Below, piece by piece: positions 10,696 to 22,779 of a DNA stretch of 41,144 nt. The DNA lies in assembly GCA_013365325.1 (NCBI GenBank), contig JABVXV010000446.1:1-41144 (forward strand). The letters are read 5' to 3'. The notes beneath the pieces were generated by a model. The model saw only the letters and a program-made list of their open reading frames with translations, did no database searches and was not told the origin of the DNA. Each line of letters starts with the position of its first letter. The stretch's first letter is position 1. The position numbers and the translations under genes were made by a program. Origin of the DNA: Dipetalonema caudispina. Taxonomy: Eukaryota; Nematoda; Chromadorea; Rhabditida; Onchocercidae.

Positions 10696-12637
10696 GCAGT
10701 TTTAGGAGTTAAATTTAATTCAAGAAATTAAATAAAATTCGAGAAAAATGAAGTTTGATTCTATACGATAGAGAAATGAGGAAAATAATAATAGCAAAAT
10801 GAGTTTTCTGTCTTCAGGTAAAATTACTTAGTAGATAGTTATATTTGAAGGAGAGGTCGAGGATGAAAGGTTGAAGAAAAAGAAAATGAGGTGGAGGAAA
10901 TGAGCTTCAAGTACACAACATCTATTTAGGGTAATTTATAGGTAGATGATCAACACCGGATTGAGAGGTAGAAGAGAGGAGAAGATTGATTCAGAGGATG
11001 GTATTTATTTGAGTGGGTAAGGGAGCAGTTGTTATTGTGAGAGGATAAGCATAGAAAGTGGACAAAAGAGGGTAAATGGACAGTCAAGTAGATGTCCATC
11101 ACAAATGACATCGTGTACATGTGTCCAAAGCATGTCATCTACGATCGAAATTAACTGCTACTTTTCTCAGCTAACCAATGTCTTAGTGTTAAATTAGCGG
11201 GTCATAGTTTACCTCATTTGAACAAAGATTATCTAAAAGTCAAAAAGAAAGAAAACTTTTTGATAATTTCTTTTTTGATCAATTAGCTTTCTTATTTGAA
11301 ATTTAATTCGAAAAATTTGAAAAAAACGGCTTAAAATTTATTTAAATGCAAATCATCAACTGAATTGTAAATTCTACAATTATCGTAATTCAAAAAAGTG
11401 AACAGTTTGGTTGCTGATTGTTTACGATACTTTATGAGCTCCGAAAACGGAATAACGGCAACCATTCGTCATCAAAATGATGCAGTTAAATGATTGGTTA
11501 AACTGCGTCAATTCCGCCATGCTCATATGTAAAATTAGCAGGTTTTTCTAAACAAAAACCATGCTTCTTCCACAACATCTATCATTTCTTTGGTATAAAA
11601 AGGAAATTATTTTTGCAAATTTTCTAGTTAAATTATGAGTCACAAAAAAAAGCTCCTTTAATATTAAATTTTTTAAAAGTTGCTATCGTACACTATCCTA
11701 TTTGAATAGATACAATGACAATTTCAATCCGATTAATAATTAATATTTGATGCTTTTTTTTTCCCTTTTTTGAGTGATTTAATGTAACCAAAAGTTTTGA
11801 AGTGTTTTTTAAACCTAATTCAATTTTTTTTTTCATCTATTCTGCAATTCATTCAAAAATAACCAAAAAGAATTTCAGTCGGGATGAGTGATTCTTCGAA
11901 ACATTTTTAGTTACATTATATTTGTTCATTAATACGTCAATGGTCAATTAAATATGCACGGTTTACTTAACTGAAATCCTAGCAAATATAAATTATGAAA
12001 TGGCCATTATGGTGATATCATTTTCCCTGATATATAATTACTTAAATACCGATGAATAATAATGGCATCTGCAAAAATGCACTTCAAAACTGATTTCCGC
12101 TTCTGATATGACTGTTTTAACAGGAAAAAATTTTTTCTGGTTAATAAAAAAGACATTTCAGATTGCTATTTACTCAATGAGTAAAAGGCTAAACTTGATC
12201 TCACGAATATAACTATACAAAAAATTATTATTTAGAAAGAAGTAATAAATTATTTGCAGTAAATTGGTGAACATTTCATAAATTCTTCAAAATATTGCAA
12301 CAATTTATATTTCAGTGAGAAAAAAAGATTTAAAGTAAAGTTTAGTTTTACAACAAAATGCATTAATCCTAAGCTAAAAAGAAAAAATAAGTTCATACTC
12401 TTTCTACTCTTCACTTTATCCCTTTTTCTTTTAACAAAAAAAAAAAAAGCGCCTAAAAGTTTGTGCAATTTTGAGACTTTTAACAAAATATATCTATTTT
12501 TTTTTTTTAAATTTACTAGAAATGATTGTATCTATGGTTCATGGAATTAATCAGTTGAGATATACCAAAATTAACCAACATTTAATGTCCTATGAATGTC
12601 CACAGCTACACCGACATCTGAATAATGTTACACTTAC

Positions 12638-13137
12638 CTCTTAACTTCTCAATAATTGATCCTGAACTATTTCAACAAAATTATGAAAATATTAGAAGGA
12701 AGGCAGAGAAATGAGTTAGAGAGAAGACATACGTATCGCTATGATCCGATGGATATACATTATTTTGAAAGCAGATATATAATTGTGTATTGGTGGCTGT
12801 CGCTCAACTTGTCATCTCTAATTTCTTACGGTCTATTGAACGGCGGATATTCTCGAAACTTGCTGCCATCGAATTTCTTTATATCAACTGCAACAGTAAT
12901 CATAATGGGAAGTTATTGTTGTTGTGATTTACTTTTGGATATTCTCCAGGAGAAAATTGAATTTTCATGGGGTTTTTTTTTGTTTGAAATAAACTTTTGA
13001 CAGAGTGCATTAACAAGGGGCAAATATGTTTTTGATCTTTTAATAAAAAATTTTGGAATCCAAATTCTAACCTTTTCAATTCTATGTTCTAAAATTTGCA
13101 ATCTTTTAAGTGTTTCCAATTGACGTTTAGTAAACAT
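12638..13137 (-). CDS. Candidate multi-exon gene fragment, product unknown
   Basis: Three phase-compatible minus-strand segments can be chained: 13137-12933 (68 codons + 1 nt), 12887-12830 (58 nt) and 12666-12638 (29 nt). The donors are good (GTAAAT, GTAAGA, GTAAGTG); the acceptors are GTTGCAG and GAAATAG. The predicted peptide is strongly basic: it begins MFTKRQLETLKRLQIL, which suits an amphipathic helix, and later reads KKFDGSKFREYPPFNRP. The first segment may itself begin at an acceptor (TTACAG) just upstream of the ATG. I recognise no family. The first intron would be only 45 nt, and no convincing 3' exon follows; a phase-matching acceptor at 12454-12453 leads into a poly-Phe run. The opposite strand is also open (12656-13000), which weakens the case. 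Confidence 0.3.
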
Positions 13138-14381
13138 TTCGATTTTTCTTCTGTAAGTGCCATTTTATTTGTTAAAAATGTAAATTTAATAGCAAACTTT
13201 TTTTCAAACCAAACAATAAGATAGAATAATAAGTTACTTCACAGTTATTGTGAATTGAAATAAATTATCACTAATCATTGGTATTAATTATTGTTTTTCT
13301 CAAATTCTGCGATGTCTAGTTCAATCATTTGATAATAGTAATATAATTTGAAGTGACGATAAATTCTGTTTTCCATTTAAATACGCTATTAAATAAAAAT
13401 AGCAAACTGGTTTAATTTATCAGAAAGAATACTACAAATAGTTAAAATCATAATATCATCCAATGCTTACTTCCAATGTCAAATATAAAGTTTTACATAA
13501 AGAGTTAGCAGTAGAAAATATCGGAAAAGTGAACAGGAATTAATGTTTTTGATGGATAAGAATTGAATGAATTAGGGTGGACAGAATGTGACCAATCTCT
13601 ATTATGCTCAGATTTGACAAAAACTCAATTTCCGTCTATTATAAATTTTCTTTTGAATTCAGCAAACTTGATGTTAGCACATAAGACCAGATTTTATTTA
13701 TTAAAATGTCACAATCAGTAATTTTCTATAGTGATAATAATTTTGGTACCAATCCCACAATTAAGATAATTAAATATATTTCAAACATTACATCTAAGCC
13801 AAAACTTTAACTAGGCTCTTAAGTTAATATATTTCAACAAGGATTTCTGAAATCAACGATAAACCTGTTTTAAGAAATGTTAAAGTAGAGTCAATCAGTC
13901 CTTTTGACATCAGCGAAAAAGTAATAGATAATCTCTAGCGCTTCTTCACTAAGCTGTTCAAATATCTAAAGCTATACATCATTTTTGTAGTATCCAAAAA
14001 AACCAATATCTTTACAGTAATAGTATTTACTGTATGTTTTTATGTCAACTATGTCTAATACTTCATATTTGAAGTGCAAAAATACCTTAAGTAAACTATT
14101 TTATCGACTACCAAAAATATGAATATTTCGATTGTTTGTTTGGATTCGAATAATTCAACAAGTACATTCTATTTGTATATATACTTGAGCTGATGTGTAA
14201 ATTTGGGGATGGATTGTTAAGTAAACAATTCTTATTCTGAACAGAACAATTCGTTCTTTCGGATCGGTAAAAAGATGAGATGAAAAATTGAAAAATGAAT
14301 TGAAGTAATTCTTTTATTCTTTATTTTTCTTTTCTGCTGCTTTAAATATTCTTATTGTAACTGAAATTTCAGCAAATTTTC

Positions 14382-14406
14382 TTTTTTTTTTTTTTTTTTT
14401 TTTTTT
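14382..14406. repeat. Poly(T) tract, 25 nt
   Basis: An uninterrupted T run followed directly by ACAG, so it resembles a very long polypyrimidine tract plus acceptor on the plus strand. The sequence after it has no convincing open frame, so it is treated as simple sequence. Confidence 0.85.
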
Positions 14407-15064
14407 ACAGAAACACTAATTAGCTGATATCAAAATTTGTTAAATTATTATCAAAGTCAAAATAAAACTATTATAGCTGGCGCTTATAGTGTTTGTATTT
14501 CCAATACTTCTTGACAACAAAAATGAAAAATAGCCTAAAATAAGAGTAGAAAAAAATAAATAAATAAATTGTACTTTCAGAATATTTCTCAAAATTTCAA
14601 ACTTTGTCGCTCTGACTGACATAATAATGAATTCATCAAACCAAAAGAAAAAAAGTGCAGCTGTTGACTAAATTAATGTGAAGTGTTCGATTAGTTTCCT
14701 TTTCTAATTTTACCTTAACCTACGATTAATGAAGATATTAGTTCTATAACTAACGAACTTCTTTCTTTACACAAAACTATGCAACATTTTTAAGCTTCGA
14801 TGAATTCGGCTTCTTTTTCAAGTAAGAGAATATGAAAAAAAAGTAAGAACAGGAAAAACGAGCTGGAAGTAAATTGCTTTCTTAGAAAGAAAGAAATAAA
14901 GAAGAATGATTACATTCTACTTCACCGAGGTCAAAGATCTCGATCTGGAAAAAACAATTCTTCGAAAATAATCATATTTTTAAAATACATTGTAAAATGT
15001 CGAAATAAATTTTCTAAAAAAAATTTATTGGTACCATAAAATGTCATGATAATTAGCGACTTGT

Positions 15065-15109
15065 AAAATGCTGCCTTCATCATTTGACAGATGATGAAGT
15101 AGGCATTTT
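15065..15109. repeat. Imperfect 19-bp inverted repeat
   Basis: The arms 15065-15083 and 15091-15109 pair at 16 of 19 positions around a 7-nt loop. A perfect 9-bp inner stem (CTTCATCAT / ATGATGAAG) and a 7-bp outer stem are separated by a 3-nt internal loop. The shape is hairpin-like, but the stem is short for a microRNA precursor. Confidence 0.55.
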
Positions 15110-16860
15110 GAAGTTTGATGGCTGTCACGCTGTCACCAATAATAAATTATAAAAATGGAACATATAATGTGATATACGATGAAAGAAAGTAATTAAATAA
15201 AAAAAAAAAAAAAGTCGAAAGTAAGGGTGCAAAAGTTTTGCATATTATTAGTGTTGCACATATTTTGTTCAATTTTAGTAAACTCCCTTTTCCATTTTAT
15301 TCCGTATCGATTCAGCAGTATGAATAAGTAGCAAATGAGATTGAATTTCGAGAGAAGCGATAATCATGAATTTGTGGTAGAATAGCTGAAGCCTAACAAG
15401 CCTTAGAAGCATTGAAATTAAATTAAAGCATTGTATGGTATGAGTGAGGGAAAAATGAATTGATTCAACACGCTAATATCTGCTGGTTCACTGATTCACA
15501 AATAGATTATAAATGTAGCTGACAAATGAATCAATGTTAGTTAGAAGGCATTTTAGCAAAAATTTAATAGACAAGAGGGAACTATTCGAGATCTATTAAT
15601 TGAAATTAATTCGAATGTAATACAAATAGTGTGGATAGTATGCAGTAGGTATCGGGTATTGTCGAATTTAATTAGTTGAAAAAGAAGTCGCATCATGTCA
15701 GTTTTCTACTTCTTTCTCTCTCGCTCTCTCTTTTGAAATTTAATTCAGAGGAGCAATATTTAATTGGATGCACCGAAGCGGACAATAAATTGCAATTATT
15801 TCTTTAAAAATACACATCTAAAATTTTAAATTTTGAAATTCATTTTAAGTATTTTGAGTAAATTTGCAGAATATAAATTCAAGTAACTAAGTTCAAAAAA
15901 ATAAATATTCGAAAATTTTTGATAATATCCAAATCGAGCAAAGAGAATGATGGAGATATAATAATAATAAATGAGAAATATCTATGAATAATGAATATCC
16001 AACAGGGAATGATATTAATAAATGATGTGGCCAATGATGTGTGCAAAAGTAGCCAAGAGGTAGGTAACGAAGAAAAGTACTGTTTGAATATTTTTCATCT
16101 TAGAAGTTAGGTTAGTACAAGTAATGATTTTAAAGGTTCTAATTTCATTTATGCTAAAAATTTTGTAAATAAAAGCCAAGTGAAAGAAACCGTTGTAATG
16201 ATCCTACTGTATCCCATACCTAATGAAAAACAGATACATTGATGTTACTGGAACACATACGATATCACTGATTGGAATTAATCCTTCAGATCAAGAAGAA
16301 TCTGTGCAATTGGTAAGGATGAACATATTTCTAAGTAAGCAAACTAATATTCTACATTGAACAGCCTAGGCTAATCAGCAATTTGTATGCAGTTGATGAG
16401 TGTAGCTCAGATCATTGAATAATATCCTCAAATAATTGGACCCTTCCTGTTCCTATCGTTAATGAGACATGCGATAGAGCAAACAAACAGAAGCACACCA
16501 AAATTGACATAAATGCTAATCGATGCTCATTTCTCTTTTACGTACGTAAAGTATATGACGTGATGACACATCACTTAATGACATCCATCACTTATCATTA
16601 ATCATTTTATTCTCACATTTATCAAACTAAAGGGATAACATTACTAAATATAAGATTTCAAGTATAATTGTCATATTTAATTGCTATAACTAACCTTTGT
16701 CCTCATTTATTTGAAGTAAATTAAACACTCTCTTTATCTTTTCCTTCCTGAATCCTATTTTCAGCACTATAATCGCTTGTACTTTACTACAGTCTCTTTT
16801 TCTTTTGCAAAAATATGAAAAAGACTGGTAATGATACTTCTTGTATTTATTACTATCAAT

Positions 16861-16932
16861 GATGATAATAATGACAGTGATAATAATGATAATAATAGTA
16901 GTGATGTGATAATGATAATAATAATAATAACA
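16861..16932. repeat. Degenerate GAT/AAT repeat with five TGATAA words
   Basis: The repeat is imperfect ATAATG/GATAAT sequence. TGATAA occurs at 16863, 16878, 16887, 16907 and 16913, five times in 56 nt on the plus strand. TGATAA is the preferred site of nematode GATA factors such as ELT-2. The array may be a simple-sequence by-product or an enhancer. Confidence 0.6.
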
Positions 16933-19592
16933 ATAATGATATTCATTATCCATGCGAATTACTGACATCTTGTGATTGAAAAAAAGTTAGTGGTGATTGC
17001 TTATCTAAAGAATCTTTTTAATTACTAATTATCTCATGAAGGTTTATCTCAAAAATTATGACTGTTATGAGTATCTGTTTCAATCATATTTGACAAGATT
17101 AAGATGCTACTAAGCACAAGTTAAAAACTTAATTCAAATGTTCAAATTCTTATTTATATCAGAAAATAATTTGTAACGAAAAATTTGAGTAAAAGTTGAA
17201 ATTTAGCTAAATTTCTGCCTTCAATGCTTAAACTTTCCCAGCAAACATTTTATAAATGCATTCAGATTCTCTCCAAAAAGTCATGAAAGTAAACATGATG
17301 GCTTTTCAAAATTTTACTTCAAATATCAATTCCCTGAAGAGTATCCGATATGTCCTTGAATTTCTTTTGCTCCAGCATTTATCTATCAGTAATATCTCGT
17401 CATTTACGAGAAATTGCTTGTATTTTTTGGTTTAAAAAATTTTTGATTTAAAAAAGTTCATCACAAAAAAAAAAACTTTCATTGACCACAATTTTCATTT
17501 ATTCATGGGTAAAACAAAACTTTATAGCAACAAATTTAAGTGAGGAATTTTTCGTATATATATCTATTACAGAATTTCTAATCTAAAAAATTCAACTTTT
17601 GTGTGAAATGAAAACAAAGGAAGAAGTCGAGCATTCCTTCACTATGCGTTCGAAAACTGAGTGAAATCTCTGTTAGAAATCGAACATTTCAATTTTTCAA
17701 AATTACATTTCTCGAAATTTAAAAAAAAAATTAAATCTTTATTTAAATCGACAAAAGGAACAAAAAATATGTAAATATTTGAATTTTTTGCAAAAAGCGT
17801 AACATTAAAAATTTTTAAGGCTAATGATAAAGGATAAAATTTATTACAGCTTATATATTAGCATTATTACAGCAGCCAAGTAGTAGCGTGTATATAAGCC
17901 AGAAATGTTAATATCTGTCGACATTATTGATGACCGCTTCAGGCGCTTTTCTTATGCTATATATTTGTCCCATTTATTCATCCACTCAATTCATTGAGCA
18001 TTAATTACAGTAGTAACATTGGCTGACAGACTTGTCAACAAAATTTAATGAAAAATTGGGGACAGCCGATGATTTGCATTATTATTATTATTAAATGTAT
18101 CCTGTAATTATTTGTAATAAAATTTTGACGAAAGTTTTGTTGTGTTTTGTGCAAAATTTCGGGATATACCAAATACTCACCCAATATATTAAATTGTAGT
18201 AACTAAAACTGCAACAGTTGAAATATTTTTTTCTTGCAATCATCAATTCCAAATACAATAATATTCTGCAATAGTTATTCCAGAAGAGAGAAAGCGTAAA
18301 ATGGACAAAGCAAAAGCACTTTTTAAAAAAAAAAAAAAAAGAATTGTAGAAGAAAATAAATGCTTAGGAAAATTGTAAGTTAACGAGAAAAGGATGAAAT
18401 CTCATTAGCTCTCAACCAGAATCTCTGTATTTTTTGAAATTTATGAAAATTTTCACAGGCAACAGGTTCTGTTGCGTTCCGTTTCGTTCAATCATTTTTC
18501 TAAATTGAAAAGTTTAAATTCTGAAATTGTTTAAAGAAGCAAAAAAAAAAAGAAAAAAGAAAAACTGGAACGGCTCACATTTGTATGGGATGGATCGTTG
18601 AGTGGAACGATAAAAATGAAACATTCACCACATTGCCATACACTCAAAAGGGCATATTTAGAGAATAGGAACAAATATTTGAATATGTTGGATATAAGTA
18701 AGTAAATACTTCAAAGGATACTTACTTCTCAAGCTTATATTACATACTCTTCCTTCTAGTGGCATTATTGACGCACTGACATTCTTGTGAATTTGGTCCT
18801 ATAAAATTTTTTAACAGCTTATAAATCAAATCAAAAGTTGTGATCAATAATAAATTATTAGTAAAGGAATTAAACTCATAAAGATTTAAATTAGAAGATT
18901 CGGGAGTTTAAAATATGCACAAAAAGGATCAGAAACAAAGATAAACTTCTATATGTTTTGATACTTGAATTTATGGTTTTAGTTTGTTATCTGAATAAAG
19001 AGAAGCCTTCAGGATAGTTGGATATTCAACGTCTCTTAATGAAACTAGTAACACTTATGCCAGAATCTCTTAAAAGAATCGTCGATTACTTTGATAATTG
19101 CGCATCAAAGAAATGGACTGAACAAAGATGAAGTTAGATGACATCAAGAAGACAAAGAGAATGAAGAAGCTGAATTGGGCAAAATCAATTAATGAATAAA
19201 TTGATAAATTAATGATGAGTCCTTTGCACTGATAGGATTAATTGGATAATCAATCTGGGCTGCCGAACAAAATTGATTTAACGATTAATCTTCAACAGTT
19301 TTAAAGGCGAAAAGGACAAGAAGTGATATGATTTATGGAGATGACCGTTTTGCTCGGAAGACATAAATTTATGGGAACGGTGTACAGCAATGAAATGTGT
19401 ACACATGCAAAAGAAACTAACCGATAGAGAAACCGGCAAGTGAAGTACATGAACTATACTACGATGACTAATCACACCAATAACAAGCAATCTGTGGGAG
19501 GTGAAATTTAGTGAGGATTTAAATGAATTAGTTAGTTAAGATATTTAGAAGTGAAAAATTTCCCGCATTCTTCCGTCAAGGCAACATCGGAA

Positions 19593-19631
19593 GTAATAAT
19601 AATAATAATAATAATAATAATGATAATAATA
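19593..19631. repeat. (AAT)n microsatellite
   Basis: About a dozen AAT/ATA units with one TGATAAT interruption. On the minus strand it creates a poly-Ile stretch inside a spurious ORF (19532-19747). Confidence 0.9.
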
Positions 19632-19853
19632 AAGAAGTGCTGAAAGCAAACTTCTTTGCTAGCAGTGGAAAGAGGATGAGAAGGGATCGAGGAAAGGTTG
19701 TCAGCGAAACCCGTCAGTCGAACTAACATTTGTGACTCACTGAGCACTCAATCATATTTTCAACGCAACCAATGATACCCAACCCCGAAGTTCTTCAAAC
19801 TTTTGTGTACCTTCACTTCTTAAAGTACCGACTCTGAAATCTGTCACTTGTTG

Positions 19854-19927
19854 TTATCATCATTGTCATTATCACCACCCACGACAGCAGTATAATTACA
19901 CTTATTATCATTATCCTATCCTTATCA
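19854..19927 (-). promoter_or_regulatory. Cluster of four TTATCA (TGATAA on minus) words
   Basis: TTATCA occurs at 19854, 19869, 19905 and 19922, all in the same orientation, within 74 nt. The spacing is uneven and the sequence between sites is less repetitive than at 16861-16932, which makes real GATA-factor binding a little more plausible. Assignment to a target gene is not possible from sequence. Confidence 0.3.
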
Positions 19928-21660
19928 TCATCATCATCGTTTGCTAAACGTTAGCTATCTCAAAGTATTAAGATAATGTTATTCGACAGATAAGAAAGAG
20001 TTGGAAAACAACCCATCATTATAAAAAAAAAAAATATTTTTCTTACTCTTCTTAGTTTGGTTTATTTGTATCCGATGCTTATTTGAATGAGCAAATTATT
20101 TATGAAGGAGCTAAGTGAAATATTACGTAATGGAATGAAGTCAAATGAATAACTGATTTAATAAAAATACAAATTTTTTCAATTCTTCAGCTAAAATATT
20201 TAAGTTTGCGTATTTTCTATCTTCTTTCTTTCATTGATGTAAGACATATTTGAAAGTACTGACATTCCTTATTTGCTATTAATATCTCGGGAAATAAAAC
20301 CATGATATTAATTATTTCCGAACTCAAAACTAAATTCACTTCCAATTGACAACAATTTCATTCATGCGTTGAAATCAGAAAAGCCTCAGAAAGTGAACGG
20401 AAGTTGGTTAAAGTGCTGACAGATAGAGGAAAGCAGAAAGATTGAATAAATTATGAAGTGCGCTGTTGAAAAATGGAAATGAATTGCTAAATACGAAGGC
20501 ACTCAACCAAAGGGACTTTTCCATTTGTGGCTTCAAGCAAAAATAATTACTTTCAGACTTTTCCTCATCCCTATCACACATTGTTTTCCAATGTATTCAT
20601 GTAAAATAAGCTTCATCATCTATGCCGGAAATGATAAATTACCCACGGATCCAGAAATTATGCTTCAATTTTGATGAGTTTAACTAAAAACAGGGAAGAT
20701 TGATTAAATTTACAAGGCTAAGTTGACGTGAAAATTTTTCAGGACCGGAGATTGGAAGCAAGTAGCCAGTCCTTTCAGGCTTCTATCCAACGAATAATAC
20801 AGTCCTCTCAGGTGTAGTATTACAGGAACGATAGCAATCTCAAAGTTAGTTTTATTTTTCTTAATAACACTATGAAGTACAATTTTCCTGAAAAGTTTTA
20901 AAATTGTATATAGAAAAAGAAAAGCAAATTGATGAAGAATGGAAAGGACCGGTACATGGAATGGCAGGGGAATAAGTCCGGTAAAAGCTGTACAAATAGA
21001 GATTAGCGATGTTTGAGAATGAATAACTTTTTTTTTTGAATTTCACAAAAGCTTCACAATTGACTGTTCTTCTCTGTAACAGTATCAGTCCATTTTCCTT
21101 GTTTAGTTTTAGACGGATAATGATTTGGAAAGAATTATGTATTGAATTTTAGATTTAAAAGTCAGTTAACATTAGCATGTGAAAATTAAATTGATGTCAT
21201 TTCTATGAACTTAATTAAATGCTCAAAATGGAACGAATTTCGTCCTTCACCTAGCAAACAATTCACTTTTTCACATAATATTATTTCTGTTCAGATAATA
21301 AGTCTAACATAATTAAATTGCATGAAATGATTTAGCTATTTAATTACTTCATTCGCACTTTTCATTTTTTTCCTTGTTGTTAATTGCTTGTATTTTAATG
21401 TTCAATTAATAATTACTATTCACTGAGAAAAATTATTATTCCAATCTGACTTAAATTTGAAATGAGGTTAACATCGCAGAGGACTGAATGGTTTTTTTTA
21501 AATCAATTTCTTATCAATAAATCAATGATTAAAACGTTATGAGAATGGTCAATTGATCAGTAAGTGTCCGATTTCAGAGCAATTTTCAGAATGCGCGATA
21601 ATTTTCTACAGCAACAGAACATTTCATGTATTAGATTAAAAATTTTGGTATGCAAGAATA

Positions 21661-21720
21661 GGGAGATAGAAGAAAGAGGGAGAGTGGGAGAGAGAGAAAC
21701 AGAGAGAGAAAGAGAAAGAA
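21661..21720. repeat. GA-rich purine tract
   Basis: About 60 nt of nearly pure purine (GGGAGA, GAGAGAGA and AAAGAGAAAG blocks) on the plus strand. Such tracts can form triplex DNA or bind GAGA-type factors, but may be neutral simple sequence. Confidence 0.8.
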
Positions 21721-22705
21721 TTGCAGCAATGAAATGAGGAATGATGTCAGGGAATTTAAAAAAAACGATGCCATTTTTCATCAGTTGTTGCTTTGTCAAA
21801 AAGTAAATTATTGCTTTGCGGAAGGGACTATTTTTTAAAATGAGTGTGAAATTAGTTAGAAATGTTTAGTATATGTTTGATATAGCATAGAAAACAATCA
21901 AGAATGAAGTAATTATAATTCGGTATGGATTCAACATACTCTTCTCTTCAACCCAAAAAAAAAATTATCATCCAATATGATCGAAGCAAGGAAGTATCAT
22001 ACCGGGTGAAACAATTAAAAGAGCAATTCATTTCTGTTCACAATTACAATTACATTGGGAAATATCAAATGTTGGAGGTCATTATGGTAACTGCAGCGAA
22101 ATTCAGTGCATTGAAAGTTTGCTTTCGAGGTTAAATCAGAAACATTCACTTTTTGGAATTGAAGAATTACCTGGATAGTTGCTATGATAATGTGGAGAAA
22201 CAAGAGATGATTTTTGTTGAGAAGCTTAGAATTCTTGAATTGTGAATCAGAATGAATTGCTGGTCATTTGCAGAAAAGGTCGAACAAATTAGACCTTTGC
22301 GATGTTAAATCTTTTTCTATTTACTCGTAATTTAGTTCACAAATTTTTTTTAACAAAACTAATAAGTGGAAAATATAAGTGTTTCACTGCTTCTCATTAT
22401 TCTACTAAAATATCGTTTATTTCTCTCGTTGCAATTTTTCAAGCTTTTCATGCAACTACATTATCAGACTAGAAATTAGTATTTAAAAAGATTTCAGTCA
22501 GAGAATTTTTTTGAAATCCAAAACATGGCAGACAGTCATCATCATAGTTACCATCACTTAAACATTTAAATGGTTTCAATTTGAAAATTTCATTTTCAAT
22601 TTCTTTTCCGGTTTGCAGAAAGCAAAATGCACGTTCTCTTGCTTCTCTTTTTTTTTTTTTTTAAATGCTGTGATTTGATCTTTCTTATCCTTGCAGAAGA
22701 AGTTC

Positions 22706-22779
22706 TTATCATAGCAGATGAGGATAATAGTGTTAGTGATGATAATAACTGATAGTTGATAATAATTGTTGAATGATAA
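22706..22779. promoter_or_regulatory. Second cluster of TGATAA words (both strands)
   Basis: TGATAA occurs at 22740, 22757 and 22774 on the plus strand, at an even 17-nt spacing, and TTATCA at 22706. Further near-matches (CTGATAG, CTGATAT) lie between. The regular spacing is unusual. GATA-factor binding is inferred from motif knowledge only. Confidence 0.3.

Larger units (their letters stand above)
7239..12637. other. Intergenic, gene-poor stretch upstream of Frizzled
   Basis: I see no recognisable protein-coding gene. Contents: a possible minus-strand exon at 9084-9180, a near-perfect 36-bp foldback at 9351-9438, a short stem at 10037-10065 and an A19 tract at 10677-10695. Minus-strand ORFs of 62-84 codons here are low-complexity and match no family I know. 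The region may hold the promoter, leader exons or enhancers of the Frizzled gene. Confidence 0.5.

Noticed and set aside
12656..13000. Plus-strand 114-codon ORF, the longest in the gap apart from real exons
   Set aside because: It needs a TTG start, has no splice or family support, and overlaps the better-bounded minus-strand segments. I cannot wholly exclude it.
16690..16968. Minus-strand 92-codon ORF with Tyr and Ile runs
   Set aside because: It is the translation of the GAT/AAT microsatellite at 16861-16932.
19532..19747. Minus-strand 71-codon ORF with a poly-Ile stretch
   Set aside because: It is the translation of the AAT microsatellite; no splice signals or homology seen.
21925..22134. 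Plus-strand 69-codon ORF (MDSTYSSLQPKKK start)
   Set aside because: The composition is somewhat protein-like, but no family was recognised, no partner exons were found and the opposite strand is also open.
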